Shown here: piece by piece, positions 1-7,159 of the stretch
Numbering within the stretch: the stretch's first letter is position 1
How the letters are laid out: each line of letters starts with the position of its first letter
From: Hypericibacter sp050729195
Lineage (GTDB): Bacteria > Pseudomonadota > Alphaproteobacteria > Dongiales > Dongiaceae
Direction of reading: 5' to 3'
Assembly (NCBI RefSeq): GCF_050729195.1
Contig: NZ_JBOHKS010000223.1
Coordinates: 1 to 13,483 of the forward strand
DNA length: 13,483 nucleotides
Made by a program: the position numbers and the translations under genes
Notes under the pieces: generated by a model
What the model was told of the DNA's origin: nothing
Database searches by the model: none
The model's input: the letters and a program-made list of their open reading frames with translations, nothing else

Positions 1-1283
1 TGCGCGCGCGCTACGGCTCGGGCCCGGCGGTGGCGCTGACCGAGCAGTGGATGAAGGCGATCCAGCGCTCTGCCTATCTCGCCTCGACCGAGCTTGCCGC
101 CGAGAAAGGGCCCTTCCCGCTGTTCGACGCCGGCGCCTATCTCGCGGGTGAAACCGTGCGCGAGCTGGACCAGGATGTGCAGGAGGCGATCGCCCGGCAT
201 GGCATCCGCAACTCGCTCCTGACCTCGATCGCGCCGACCGGCACGATCTCGCTCTTCGCCAACAATGTGTCCTCGGGGCTGGAGCCGGTCTTCAGCTTCA
301 AATACACCCGCAATGTGCTGATGCCGGACGGCTCGCGCTCGCAGGAAGAGGTGACGGACTACGCCTACCGGCTGTTCCGCCGGCTCAAGGGCGATCATGC
401 GTCGTTGCCCGATTATTTCGTCGACGCCCAGACGCTGACGCCCGGCGACCATGTGGTCATGCAGGCCGCGGTGCAGAAATATGTCGACAGCTCGATCTCG
501 AAGACGATCAACGTGCCGGTTGATCTCTCCTTCGAGGCCTTCAAGGATGTCTATGCCCAGGCCTACGAGCTGGGCTGCAAGGGCTGCACCACCTACCGGC
601 CCAACGACATCACCGGCGCCGTGCTCGAGACCAGGCCCGCCGAGAACAAGGCGCAGGCCGAGCTGCCGCTGACCGTCCCGCAGCCCCGGCCCAAGGATCC
701 GTTCGAGGCCGGCGGCGTCGTCTATATGACGCGCCCGCTCGACCGGCCCGAAGCCCTGCCCGGCCAGACCTACAAGCTGCGCTGGCCCGAGAGCGATCAC
801 GCGCTCTATATCACCATCAACGACGTGATCCAGGACGGCAGGCGCCGGCCCTTCGAGGTCTTCATCAACTCGAAGAACATGGAGCATTACGCCTGGACCG
901 TCGCCCTCACGCGCATGATCAGCGCGGTGTTCCGGCGCGGCGGCGACGTCTCCTTCGTGGTCGAGGAGCTCAAGGCCGTGTTCGATCCGCGCGGCGGCAG
1001 CTGGATGGACGGCAAATATGTGCCCTCGCTCCTGGCGGCGCTGGGCGACGTCATCGAGCGCCATATGATCGAGATCGGCTTCATCGCCGGCCACCAGACG
1101 CCGGGCCTGACGCTCGAGAGCCAGCGCAAGGTGGTCAATCTGCCGGCCGGCAACACACAGGGTGCCTCGGATCCCGAGCGCCACAGCCTCTTGCCGCGCT
1201 GCCCCAAATGCAGCCAGCCCTCGCTGATCCGCCAGGAAGGCTGCGACCTCTGCACCTCCTGCGGCTATTCGAAGTGTAGCTGA
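1..1283 (+). CDS. nrdJ: Adenosylcobalamin-dependent (class II) ribonucleotide reductase, C-terminal part
   Basis: This is the 3' portion of a class II ribonucleotide reductase, the cytoplasmic enzyme that reduces ribonucleotides to deoxyribonucleotides with adenosylcobalamin. The frame is already open at base 3 and the gene begins upstream; a GTG at 30 is internal. Seen directly: the conserved barrel segment TSIAPTGTISLF (222-257), then NNVSSGLEPVF, and the segment CKGCTTYRPN near 575-604. A region from about 790 to 1080 (LRWPESDHALYITIND onward) looks like the TSCPD domain found at the C-terminus of long B12-dependent reductases. The end is Cys-rich (CPKC from 1200, then CDLC, TSCG, SKC), which fits the zinc-ribbon and redox-cysteine tail that re-reduces the active site. 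Long NrdJ proteins are about 1,200 residues in alphaproteobacteria, so roughly a third is present here. Family assignment is firm; only the start is missing. Confidence 0.95.
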   Translation, partial: RARYGSGPAVALTEQWMKAIQRSAYLASTELAAEKGPFPLFDAGAYLAGETVRELDQDVQEAIARHGIRNSLLTSIAPTGTISLFANNVSSGLEPVFSFKYTRNVLMPDGSRSQEEVTDYAYRLFRRLKGDHASLPDYFVDAQTLTPGDHVVMQAAVQKYVDSSISKTINVPVDLSFEAFKDVYAQAYELGCKGCTTYRPNDITGAVLETRPAENKAQAELPLTVPQPRPKDPFEAGGVVYMTRPLDRPEALPGQTYKLRWPESDHALYITINDVIQDGRRRPFEVFINSKNMEHYAWTVALTRMISAVFRRGGDVSFVVEELKAVFDPRGGSWMDGKYVPSLLAALGDVIERHMIEIGFIAGHQTPGLTLESQRKVVNLPAGNTQGASDPERHSLLPRCPKCSQPSLIRQEGCDLCTSCGYSKCS

Positions 1284-1289
1284 GGCGAA

Positions 1290-1316
1290 AGGGGCGCCGG
1301 ATCATGGGGCGCCCCT
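1290..1316 (+). promoter_or_regulatory. 9-bp inverted repeat enclosing the start codon of the zinc-ribbon gene
   Basis: AGGGGCGCC (1290-1298) and GGCGCCCCT (1308-1316) are perfect complements separated by 9 bases. The ATG at 1304 lies in the loop, and the only Shine-Dalgarno-like sequence (AAGGGG, 1289-1294) lies mostly in the left arm. In mRNA the hairpin would mask the ribosome binding site. It lies just after the nrdJ stop, so it might instead act as a 3' end structure for nrdJ, but no T-run follows. The symmetry is seen; any role is inferred. Confidence 0.45.
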
Positions 1317-1528
1317 GCCCGCATTGCGGCCAACGCATCAGCCGGACCGTCGACGAGTGCCCCTATTGCGGCACCAAGGTCCAGAGCCAGCGCCCCTGGT
1401 ATGTCTGGCTCCTGGGCGGGCTGATGGTACTGATCCTGTTCCTGTGGCTCGGCGATCTCTCCAGCCTCGCCCATTTCGCCGAGACGCTCTTCACCTTTGC
1501 GCGCGGCGTCGGCAACCAGGCGCCCTAG
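1304..1528 (+). CDS. Small zinc-ribbon, single-pass membrane protein (74 aa)
   Basis: Residues 5-8 (CPHC) and 19-22 (CPYC) form a compact zinc-ribbon of the double CxxC type. A short linker follows, then one hydrophobic segment at about residues 32-50 (PWYVWLLGGLMVLILFLWL), which should be a transmembrane helix. The C-terminal 24 residues are mildly amphipathic. The protein would be membrane-anchored with the zinc knuckle probably in the cytoplasm, given Arg and Lys residues on the N-terminal side of the helix. It starts 20 bases after the nrdJ stop on the same strand, so it is probably cotranscribed. The start is the ATG at 1304, 9 bases after AAGGGG. Small zinc-ribbon membrane proteins of this layout occur in many bacteria without a known function, and I assign none. 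It is probably a real gene because both CxxC pairs and the helix are intact, and the frame runs up to the convergent chaC gene. Confidence 0.7.
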   Translation: MGRPCPHCGQRISRTVDECPYCGTKVQSQRPWYVWLLGGLMVLILFLWLGDLSSLAHFAETLFTFARGVGNQAP

Positions 1529-1538
1529 GCGACGCCGG

Positions 1539-2132
1539 TCAGCGCTTCGCCTTCTTCTGCGGCGCATCGGGTTCGGCATCCAGCAGCAGGCGATGCAGCG
1601 GGCCGTCGGCGATGCCGAGCTGGTCCAGATGGCGCACGGTGTTGCGCAGATAATCGAGATTGCTGCCGGCGTTGCCATGGCCTTCGCGGATGATGCGGAT
1701 GAGCGTCGCGGGCTCGAGCTTGCCGGCATATTGCGAATGATGCGGATCGGCGAGGAAGGTGGCGGCGCGCGTCTTCTCGCCCGAGGCGAGCTCGACCGTG
1801 ACATAGCGCGGCTCATAGACGCCGGTCACCATCTCGCGCTCATGGAGATAGTTCGCGACCTCGGCTTTGTCCTTCGGCGCCACCAGGAAGGCGCGGCCGC
1901 GGCAGGCGCCGCCGCGATCCAGCCCCAGCACCAGTCCCGGCTTCTCCACCGTGCCGCGGTAATGCACCGACCAGACGCAGAAGGCGCGGTGCCAGCCGCG
2001 CAACAAGGCGGCTTCCGCTTTCACATAAGGAAATTCCGGCTTCCACATCAGCGAGCCATAGCCGAACACCCAGAAGTCTCCCTCGGGCGGTGCCGTCAGG
2101 CGGCGGCTTTCGATCAGCGGGGCTTCGCTCAT
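1539..2132 (-). CDS. chaC: ChaC-type gamma-glutamylcyclotransferase (197 aa)
   Basis: The protein belongs to the ChaC family, which cleaves glutathione to 5-oxoproline and cysteinyl-glycine in the cytoplasm. The substrate-binding loop is clear at residues 22-29 (VFGYGSLM), followed by W-K-P. The segment YLHEREM (95-101) carries the likely catalytic glutamate, Glu100, matching the RE of the family. RGTVEKPGLVLGLDRGG (59-75) matches the ChaC pattern after strand two. Length is close to that of bacterial and ChaC2-like members. The frame stays open upstream inside the transporter gene, but the ATG at 2132 places residue 20 just before the first strand and overlaps the stop of the upstream transporter gene (ATGA), which indicates translational coupling. 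The stop codon is 10 bases from the convergent zinc-ribbon gene. The C-terminus is Lys/Arg-rich (QKKAKR). Confidence 0.92.
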   Translation of the reverse strand: MSEAPLIESRRLTAPPEGDFWVFGYGSLMWKPEFPYVKAEAALLRGWHRAFCVWSVHYRGTVEKPGLVLGLDRGGACRGRAFLVAPKDKAEVANYLHEREMVTGVYEPRYVTVELASGEKTRAATFLADPHHSQYAGKLEPATLIRIIREGHGNAGSNLDYLRNTVRHLDQLGIADGPLHRLLLDAEPDAPQKKAKR

Positions 2133-3055
2133 GATCGGCCCCAGCGCCAGCGCACGGAACGGCGCATGACGAGCGCCACGCCGCAGGCTGTGAGCGCCAT
2201 GCCGAAGAGAGCGACCGGCCCCAGACGTTCGCCGAAGATGATCCAGCCCAGAAGTGCCGCCACCGGCGGCGTCAGGTAGAACAGGCTGGTCACGCGCGAC
2301 GCGGCCCCTTTGCGGATCAGCAGATAGAAGATCGAGACAGCCCCCAGCGACAGCACCAGCACCAGCCAGGCCATGGCGAAGATCAGCTCGCCGGTCCATT
2401 CGATCGGGCCCCAGCCCAGTGCCAGGGCCAGCGGCAACAGCACCAGGCTCGCGGCGCTATATTGGATCACGGCCCCGGTCCGGAGATCGACATGGCTGCA
2501 GAACCGTTTCTGATAGAGCGTCGCTGCTGTGACGCTCAACAGCCCGCCGAAGGCGAGGACCACGCCCCAGCTCTGCGCGTGGTCGAAATGGAGCTTGTCG
2601 AGCAGCACCAGCGCGACGCCGGCGAGTCCGATCGCGAGGCCGAGCCATTGCAGCTTCGTCACCCGCTCGCCGAGAAAGGGACCGACCACGGCCGCGGTCA
2701 GCAGGGGCTGCAGCCCGACGATGAGGGCGCTGATGCCCGAGGGCACGCCCGCGGCGATGGCGCAATAGACGCCGCCGAGATAGGCCGAATGCATCAGCAG
2801 TCCCACCACCGCCACATGGCCGCGCAGGCGCCAGCCTCGCGGCCAGGGTGCGCGGGTGACGAGGCTGATCGGCAGCACCACCGCGACCACGATCGCGAAG
2901 CGCAGGAACAGCAGCGTGAGGGGCGGGGCATAAGGCAGGCCCAGCCGCGCGCCGGCGAAGCCCGAGGCCCACATGACAACGAAGACAGCCGGCACCGCTG
3001 CCTGCAGCAGCCGCGCGATCGGAGAGGCCGCGGAATCGGCGGCAGGAGCGCTCAT
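2129..3055 (-). CDS. EamA-domain (DMT superfamily) inner-membrane transporter (308 aa)
   Basis: Ten hydrophobic segments in two repeated halves, about residues 20-152 and 163-300, give the typical drug/metabolite transporter layout. Family features are visible: VMWASGFAGARLGL in helix 1, the end of the first repeat with FLGERVTKLQWLGLAIGLAG, and the parallel end of the second repeat with LTPPVAALLGWIIFGERLG. The substrate cannot be told from sequence; members export amino acids, drugs or metabolites. The frame is open to an ATG at 3121, but a good -10 hexamer (TATGAT, 3122-3117) overlaps that codon. I therefore chose the ATG at 3055, which leaves about 20 residues before helix 1, as is usual. 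No clear Shine-Dalgarno sequence precedes 3055. The stop overlaps the chaC start by ATGA, so the two form one transcription unit. Confidence 0.9.
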   Translation of the reverse strand: MSAPAADSAASPIARLLQAAVPAVFVVMWASGFAGARLGLPYAPPLTLLFLRFAIVVAVVLPISLVTRAPWPRGWRLRGHVAVVGLLMHSAYLGGVYCAIAAGVPSGISALIVGLQPLLTAAVVGPFLGERVTKLQWLGLAIGLAGVALVLLDKLHFDHAQSWGVVLAFGGLLSVTAATLYQKRFCSHVDLRTGAVIQYSAASLVLLPLALALGWGPIEWTGELIFAMAWLVLVLSLGAVSIFYLLIRKGAASRVTSLFYLTPPVAALLGWIIFGERLGPVALFGMALTACGVALVMRRSVRWRWGRS

Positions 3056-3116
3056 GACCGGCAGGGAAAGATGGAAGGGGAGATCAAGGGACTGAAAAAT
3101 CTTGGGGTCCGCGTCC

Positions 3117-3144
3117 ATCATAGCGACCGCGCCTGCGCCGGCAA
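3117..3144 (-). promoter_or_regulatory. Candidate promoter for the EamA transporter - chaC unit
   Basis: On the minus strand, TTGCCG (3144-3139) and TATGAT (3122-3117) are separated by 16 bases, matching the sigma-70 consensus at 4 of 6 and 5 of 6 positions. Transcription would begin near 3110, giving about 55 bases of leader before the ATG at 3055. The call rests on hexamer matching only. Confidence 0.45.
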
Positions 3145-3169
3145 GCGCGCTTGGCCGCCCCCAATCTGC

Positions 3170-3175
3170 TACATC
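3170..3175 (+). promoter_or_regulatory. Candidate -10 element directly upstream of the DUF2125 gene
   Basis: TACATC lies exactly 8 bases before the ATG at 3184 and is preceded by TGC. No Shine-Dalgarno sequence lies between them. If this is the -10 box, the transcript would start at or within a base or two of the ATG and be leaderless. The -35 region is not convincing. Confidence 0.3.
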
Positions 3176-3183
3176 TCCTGCCC

Positions 3184-4194
3184 ATGACCCGGAAATCCTG
3201 GATCGCCGCCCTCATCGCCGTTCTCGTTCTGGCCGGACTCGCCGGCGGCTGGGCGCTCTGGTGGCATGAAGCCGCCGGTCGTTTCGCGACCTCGATCGAT
3301 CTCTGGATCGCGGCCCGCCGCGCCGAGGGCTACAAGATCGAGGCGCAGCGCGATCCCATCGGCGGCTTTCCTTTCCGCTTGAGGACCCGGATCGCGGCGC
3401 CGACTGCGGCGGCGGGCGACGGCTCCTGGAGCTGGTCCGGTCCCGATCTCGCGATCGATGCGCCCGCCTGGTCGCCCTTGGACATCGCCTTCGCCATGCC
3501 GGGCGCGCATCAGGTCCAGGCGCGGGGTCACCACTATGAGGTTGAAGCCAAGACGGCCGAGGGCCTGCTGTCGCTTGCGACGGATGGACGGCTCGATCGC
3601 TTCAGGCTGACCGCCGGCGGCATCAGCGCGCAGGAGCCGGACAAACCGGCCGCGACGATCGAGAGCCTCTACGCAACCGTGAGCCAGCCTGCACCGGATC
3701 CGGCCGCCGCGATCGCCGCCAGCCTCGCTTTCGATCTCGGCGCCGAGAACGTCACGATGCCGCCCGATCCGCGCCTGGCGCTGGGGCCCAAGCTCGATCA
3801 TCTCGCAACCTCGGGACGGCTCGAGGGACCGCTGCCGCGTGGATTCGATGCGGCCTCGCTCGCCGCCTGGCGCGATGCCGGCGGCGCCGTCGATCTCGAT
3901 CTCGTGGGCCTCGCCTGGGGGCCGCTCCGGCTCACCGGCAGTGGCACCTTTGCGCTCGACGATCAGCTGCGTCCCCTGGCGGCGGCCAACACCTCGGTTC
4001 AGGGCACGATCGAAACCTTGCAGGCGCTGGCTGATGCCGGGCTGATGAAGCCCAACGACGCCCAGCTCGCGGCGCTGGGCCTGGCACTGCTTTCCGATGG
4101 CCAAGGCCGCGTGAAGCTGCCCTTGACCGCCCAGGATGGCGAGCTCCGCAGCGGGCCTCTCAAGCTCGCCAAGCTGGCGCCGGTGGTCCGCTAG
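3184..4194 (+). CDS. DUF2125-family membrane-anchored periplasmic protein (336 aa)
   Basis: The N-terminus has a basic start (MTRKSW) followed by a hydrophobic stretch at about residues 6-26, a signal anchor with no clear cleavage site. The following segment has LWIAARRAEGYKIEAQRDPIGGFPFRL in pieces: an Ala/Arg helix, then the D-P-x-G-G-F-P-F-R pattern typical of DUF2125 proteins of alphaproteobacteria. The rest is a beta-rich periplasmic domain with repeated short strands (IAAPTAAAGDGSWSWSGPDL, LRLTGSGTFALDDQLRPL), resembling the lipid-transfer or AsmA-like type in texture only. The function of the family is unknown to me. The ATG at 3184 is preferred over an in-frame TTG at 3151, because it places the basic n-region right at the start. 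The gene is divergent from the EamA gene, 128 bases away. Confidence 0.82.
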   Translation: MTRKSWIAALIAVLVLAGLAGGWALWWHEAAGRFATSIDLWIAARRAEGYKIEAQRDPIGGFPFRLRTRIAAPTAAAGDGSWSWSGPDLAIDAPAWSPLDIAFAMPGAHQVQARGHHYEVEAKTAEGLLSLATDGRLDRFRLTAGGISAQEPDKPAATIESLYATVSQPAPDPAAAIAASLAFDLGAENVTMPPDPRLALGPKLDHLATSGRLEGPLPRGFDAASLAAWRDAGGAVDLDLVGLAWGPLRLTGSGTFALDDQLRPLAAANTSVQGTIETLQALADAGLMKPNDAQLAALGLALLSDGQGRVKLPLTAQDGELRSGPLKLAKLAPVVR

Positions 4195-4232
4195 GCCTCG
4201 ACAGCGCCTTCTCCTCGCTGCTCACAAGATTC

Positions 4233-4261
4233 ATGACGCCGTCGCGAACGGCGACTAGAAT
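4233..4261 (+). promoter_or_regulatory. Candidate promoter of the subtilase gene with a palindrome in its spacer
   Basis: ATGACG (4233-4238) and TAGAAT (4256-4261) are 17 bases apart and match the -35 and -10 consensus at 4 of 6 and 5 of 6. The spacer holds a perfect 6-bp inverted repeat, CGCCGT (4237-4242), loop CGCGA, ACGGCG (4248-4253). In this position it would suit a repressor operator. An alternative reading is a weak terminator for the DUF2125 gene, since ATTTTG follows the hairpin, although 7 bases away. Confidence 0.35.
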
Positions 4262-4270
4262 TTTGTCCTA

Positions 4271-4293
4271 GGAGCGCGGGGATTCCGCGCTTC
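4271..4293 (+). repeat. Hairpin in the leader of the subtilase gene
   Basis: AGCGCGG (4273-4279) and CCGCGCT (4285-4291) pair perfectly around a 5-base loop. The stem extends to 9 bp (4271-4293) with one G-U pair. It lies about 10 bases after the -10 box proposed above, so it would be at the very 5' end of the transcript, where it could protect the RNA. The gene's Shine-Dalgarno sequence lies well downstream and is not masked. Confidence 0.4.
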
Positions 4294-4341
4294 CTCACGG
4301 GGCGGCCCAGGCCCGTGGATCGGTCATGGAAGGGGAACGAC

Positions 4342-5433
4342 ATGAATCCACGCACCTGGAACAGCACCTTGCCGCGCCTGGACGCCGCCCTCAGGGCCAT
4401 CAGCGGCCCCACCGGCGTCGATTGGGGCGACGTCAAGGTCGCCCATCTCGACACCGGCTACACCGAGCACCCGGCCTTCGGCGACTGGAGCAAGGGCAAG
4501 GTGCCGCTGCTGGTGAATGAGGGCGTGAATTATCTCGAGCCCAGCAAGCCGCCGATGGATCCGCTGAAAGGGACCGGGCTCATCCGCACGCCGGGCCATG
4601 GCACGCGCACCTCGAGCGTGCTTTGCGCGCCGGCGCAGACCATCACGGTCGACGGCGTGAAATCGTCTTTCTCGGGCATGGCGCCCGGCGTTCCGGTCGT
4701 GCCCTACCGCGTGGTCGAGGATGTCGTGCTCGAGCCGCAGATGTTCAATCGCAGCATCTGGGTCAATCTCGCGGCGGCCGTGAGCCACGCGGTCGAGATC
4801 CGTCATTGCAACCTGATCAGCATCTCGCTGGGCGGGCCGGTGTTTCCGGGACCGGAGCTGGGGGCCGCGATCGATCGCGCCTATGAGGCGGGGGTGATGG
4901 TGATCGCCGCCGCCGGCCAATACACCGACAGCGTGACCTACCCCGGCAAATATGATCGCGCGATCGGCGTGGGCGGACTCAAATCGTCGGAGTCCGCGAT
5001 CCGCATCTACAACCACTACAATGCCGGCCGCGACCGGGTCGATGTCTGGGGGCCGGCCGATCCGATCTTCCGCGCCGACAGCACGCTCACCAACAGCAAG
5101 GGCAAGACTGTCAAGAATCCGATCTATGGCTGGGGCTATGGCGACGGCACTTCCTACGCCACGGTCCATGTGGTGGCCGCCGCCGCGATCTGGCGCAAGA
5201 AGCAGGCGAAGGCGCTGCAGAATTACGACGGCTGGCAGCAGATCGAGGCCTTCCGCGTGGCGCTGACGCAGGCCTATGGCACGCTGCCGCACGAGAACAG
5301 CCCCGTCCCCCGCGATCGCGCCGCCGACTACACCACCGGCACGCTCGACGCCTACCGCCTGATCTACGCGACGCTGCCCAAGCCCGAGCAGCTCACGAAG
5401 AACGAACGGCTGGCGGAGAAGGAGCAGAATTAG
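4342..5433 (+). CDS. Subtilisin-like (S8 family) serine protease, atypical oxyanion-hole residue (363 aa)
   Basis: A subtilase fold spans residues 30-285. The catalytic triad is present: Asp37 in AHLDTGY, His86 in GHGTRTSS, Ser271 in GDGTSYAT. Two conserved positions differ. The oxyanion-hole Asn of AAAGN is Gln193 (VIAAAGQY), and the Pro of GTSMATPHV is Val275 (GTSYATVHV). The neighbouring YPGKYDRAIGVGG (200-212) is otherwise canonical. There is no signal peptide and no inhibitor I9 prodomain, since only about 30 residues precede the first catalytic motif, so the protein may be cytoplasmic or exported by another route. The last 35 residues are charged. I chose the ATG at 4342 because AGGGGA (4331-4336) lies 5 bases upstream; an in-frame GTG at 4315 lacks this. 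It could be an active protease with altered kinetics or a specialised peptidase. Substrate unknown. Confidence 0.9.
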   Translation: MNPRTWNSTLPRLDAALRAISGPTGVDWGDVKVAHLDTGYTEHPAFGDWSKGKVPLLVNEGVNYLEPSKPPMDPLKGTGLIRTPGHGTRTSSVLCAPAQTITVDGVKSSFSGMAPGVPVVPYRVVEDVVLEPQMFNRSIWVNLAAAVSHAVEIRHCNLISISLGGPVFPGPELGAAIDRAYEAGVMVIAAAGQYTDSVTYPGKYDRAIGVGGLKSSESAIRIYNHYNAGRDRVDVWGPADPIFRADSTLTNSKGKTVKNPIYGWGYGDGTSYATVHVVAAAAIWRKKQAKALQNYDGWQQIEAFRVALTQAYGTLPHENSPVPRDRAADYTTGTLDAYRLIYATLPKPEQLTKNERLAEKEQN

Positions 5434-5453
5434 ACGGGGAGAACGGAAGGGCG

Positions 5454-5491
5454 CTGTTCTGATCCCCTCCCCCGCAAGGGGGAGGGAACAG
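5454..5491 (+). terminator. Strong GNRA-loop hairpin between convergent genes, possible dispersed repeat
   Basis: CCCTCCCCC (5465-5473) and GGGGGAGGG (5478-5486) form a perfect 9-bp stem closed by a GCAA tetraloop. An outer pair CTGTT (5454-5458) and AACAG (5487-5491) can extend it past an unpaired CTGATC. It lies between the subtilase stop (5433) and the homospermidine synthase stop (5503), where a bidirectional terminator would be expected, but no T-run follows on either strand. C-rich/G-rich hairpins with a GCAA loop recur in intergenic DNA of many alphaproteobacteria, so this may be one copy of a REP-like element. Confidence 0.6.
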
Positions 5492-5502
5492 TATTGAGTG
5501 CG

Positions 5503-6924
5503 TCAACTCACCCGGAAATTCTGGAACTGCCAGGGATCGGTCAAGTCGAGCTGGGGCTCCTTGTAGAGTCGGTCGCGGCCCCGGAGCGGGTTCCAGTCGC
5601 TATGGACGCCGACCACCGGCCCCAGATAGGGACGGCAGATGTCGAGCACATAGTCGTGGTCGATATCCTCGGGCTCCAGCAGGCCGAGCGTCGGATTTTC
5701 AATCATGTACATGCAGCCGGCGAGGACCGGGGCGGCCACCTGGATCGAGGTGGCGTTGAACTCAGGTCCCATCAGCTGGCGCGCTTCGTCGATCCCGAGC
5801 TGCGAGCCATACCAGTAGGCGCCGTAATCGCCCATCAGCAGCACGCCCAGCTCGTCGATGCCCTGGGTGATCTCGGGACCGAGGATGCGGTGCTTGTCCT
5901 GGATGTGGAACCCGTTCATCTGCAGCTCGCGCACCGACAGCACCGCGTCGTTGCAGCAGTGATAGGAGTAGTGACAGGTCGGGCGGAAGACCGGCTTGCC
6001 GTTGTCCCACACCGTGTAATAGTCCGAGGTGCTGATGGATTCGCCATGGGTGATGAGGAAGCCGATCAGCGGGCCGCCGATCGGCGTCCAGGAGCGCACC
6101 TGCGTCACGCAACCGGGCTGGCCCAGATAGATCGCGCATTTCGGGCCGATCGGATGCTCATGGCCGTCCGCCGGCAGGCCCTTCTCATGCGTGCCCCAGC
6201 CCAGCTCCGCGGGCTGCAGGCCTTCGCCGACGAAGCCCGGCACGCTCCAGGTGTTCACGAACTCGCCCGGCTTCTTCGGGTCGTTCGAGATCTGGGTGTC
6301 ATGCTCGGCGACATGCACGACCTTGGTGCCGGTCTTCATCATCAACTGCGCCCATTCCGCCTTGGAGGTCGGCTTGGCGACCGAGAGGCCGAGCTTCTTG
6401 GCAAGGTCGAGCAGCGCCTGCTTGAGGAAATGCGAGACCAGGCCCGGATTGGCGCCATGGGTCAGCAGCGCCGAGGACGAGCCCTTCGGCCACTTCTTCG
6501 CATTCTCGAGGGCGGTGTAGCGCAGGAAATAGTTCGAGCGCTCATGCGCCGGGAGCGACACATTATCGTAATATCCGGCCCAGGGCTCGATGCAGGTGTC
6601 GATATAGAGGACGCCATGCGCGTGGCACCAGTTCATCAGCTCGATCGAGCTGACCTCGACCGACAGATTGATGAGCAGATCGCCCTTGCCCAGATATTTG
6701 GAAAGGATCGCGTCCAGATTGCCATGCACGATCGGTGTCGTCTCGTAGTTGAGACCGCGCGCGATATAGGGTGCCAGCGCCTTGCTGCGGTCGTCGGCCT
6801 CGACGATCGCCATGCGGCTCAGGGGCATGTCGAAATGCCGGTCGATCAAAGGCAGGGTGCAGCGGCCCACGGAGCCGTAGCCCAGCATCAGGATGCGGCC
6901 CTTGAATGGAAATTTTTTCGTCAT
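5503..6924 (-). CDS. hss: Homospermidine synthase (473 aa)
   Basis: This NAD-dependent cytoplasmic enzyme makes sym-homospermidine from putrescine (two putrescines, or spermidine plus putrescine), releasing ammonia or diaminopropane. Residues 11-20 (ILMLGYGSVG) form the Rossmann dinucleotide-binding loop, and VEADDRSKAL (41-50) closes the first half-fold. Further family segments are DTCIEPWAGYYDN (109-121), THGANPGLVSHF (155-166), NTWSVPGFVGEG (224-235) and the Cys/His-rich TCHYSYHCCND. From memory, Trp226, Glu234 and Glu207 correspond to active-site residues described for the Blastochloris viridis enzyme. Length matches that enzyme (about 477). The ATG at 6924 has an excellent Shine-Dalgarno sequence, GGAGGTGA, 4 bases upstream. 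The gene stands alone: convergent with the subtilase, and 315 bases downstream of tyrA on the same strand. Homospermidine is a major polyamine of many alphaproteobacteria. Confidence 0.95.
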   Translation of the reverse strand: MTKKFPFKGRILMLGYGSVGRCTLPLIDRHFDMPLSRMAIVEADDRSKALAPYIARGLNYETTPIVHGNLDAILSKYLGKGDLLINLSVEVSSIELMNWCHAHGVLYIDTCIEPWAGYYDNVSLPAHERSNYFLRYTALENAKKWPKGSSSALLTHGANPGLVSHFLKQALLDLAKKLGLSVAKPTSKAEWAQLMMKTGTKVVHVAEHDTQISNDPKKPGEFVNTWSVPGFVGEGLQPAELGWGTHEKGLPADGHEHPIGPKCAIYLGQPGCVTQVRSWTPIGGPLIGFLITHGESISTSDYYTVWDNGKPVFRPTCHYSYHCCNDAVLSVRELQMNGFHIQDKHRILGPEITQGIDELGVLLMGDYGAYWYGSQLGIDEARQLMGPEFNATSIQVAAPVLAGCMYMIENPTLGLLEPEDIDHDYVLDICRPYLGPVVGVHSDWNPLRGRDRLYKEPQLDLTDPWQFQNFRVS

Positions 6925-6928
6925 CTGG

Positions 6929-6953
6929 TCACCTCCGCTCGGTGTCGATCATA
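6929..6953 (-). promoter_or_regulatory. Shine-Dalgarno and candidate -10 box of hss
   Basis: GGAGGTGA (6936-6929, minus strand) is a near-perfect ribosome binding site for the ATG at 6924. TATGAT (6953-6948) lies a little further upstream and could be a -10 hexamer giving a leader of about 16 bases. No good -35 hexamer is seen at 16-18 bases, so the binding site is firm and the promoter tentative. Confidence 0.5.
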
Positions 6954-7159
6954 CCGTCCGGAAGGAGCGCTCTGCTCGCATCGCCGGCCGGAAAGCTTCG
7001 ACGGCTCCCTCTCGGGCCTCAGTGCCCGCGTCGCTCGCGAGGCACCGATCGATCCAAAAAGGACGCTTTCGGCCGTTGCCGAGCCCGCCAGGGAGCCCGT
7101 TGCACGTGCGTGCGGCGTCTTCGCTCGGGGATATCCAGTAAATTTGCCGGCCGCGCAAG

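Noticed and set aside
3056..3121. A longer N-terminus for the EamA transporter from the ATG at 3121
   Set aside because: The codons overlap a good -10 hexamer (3117-3122), and the added residues carry no family similarity.
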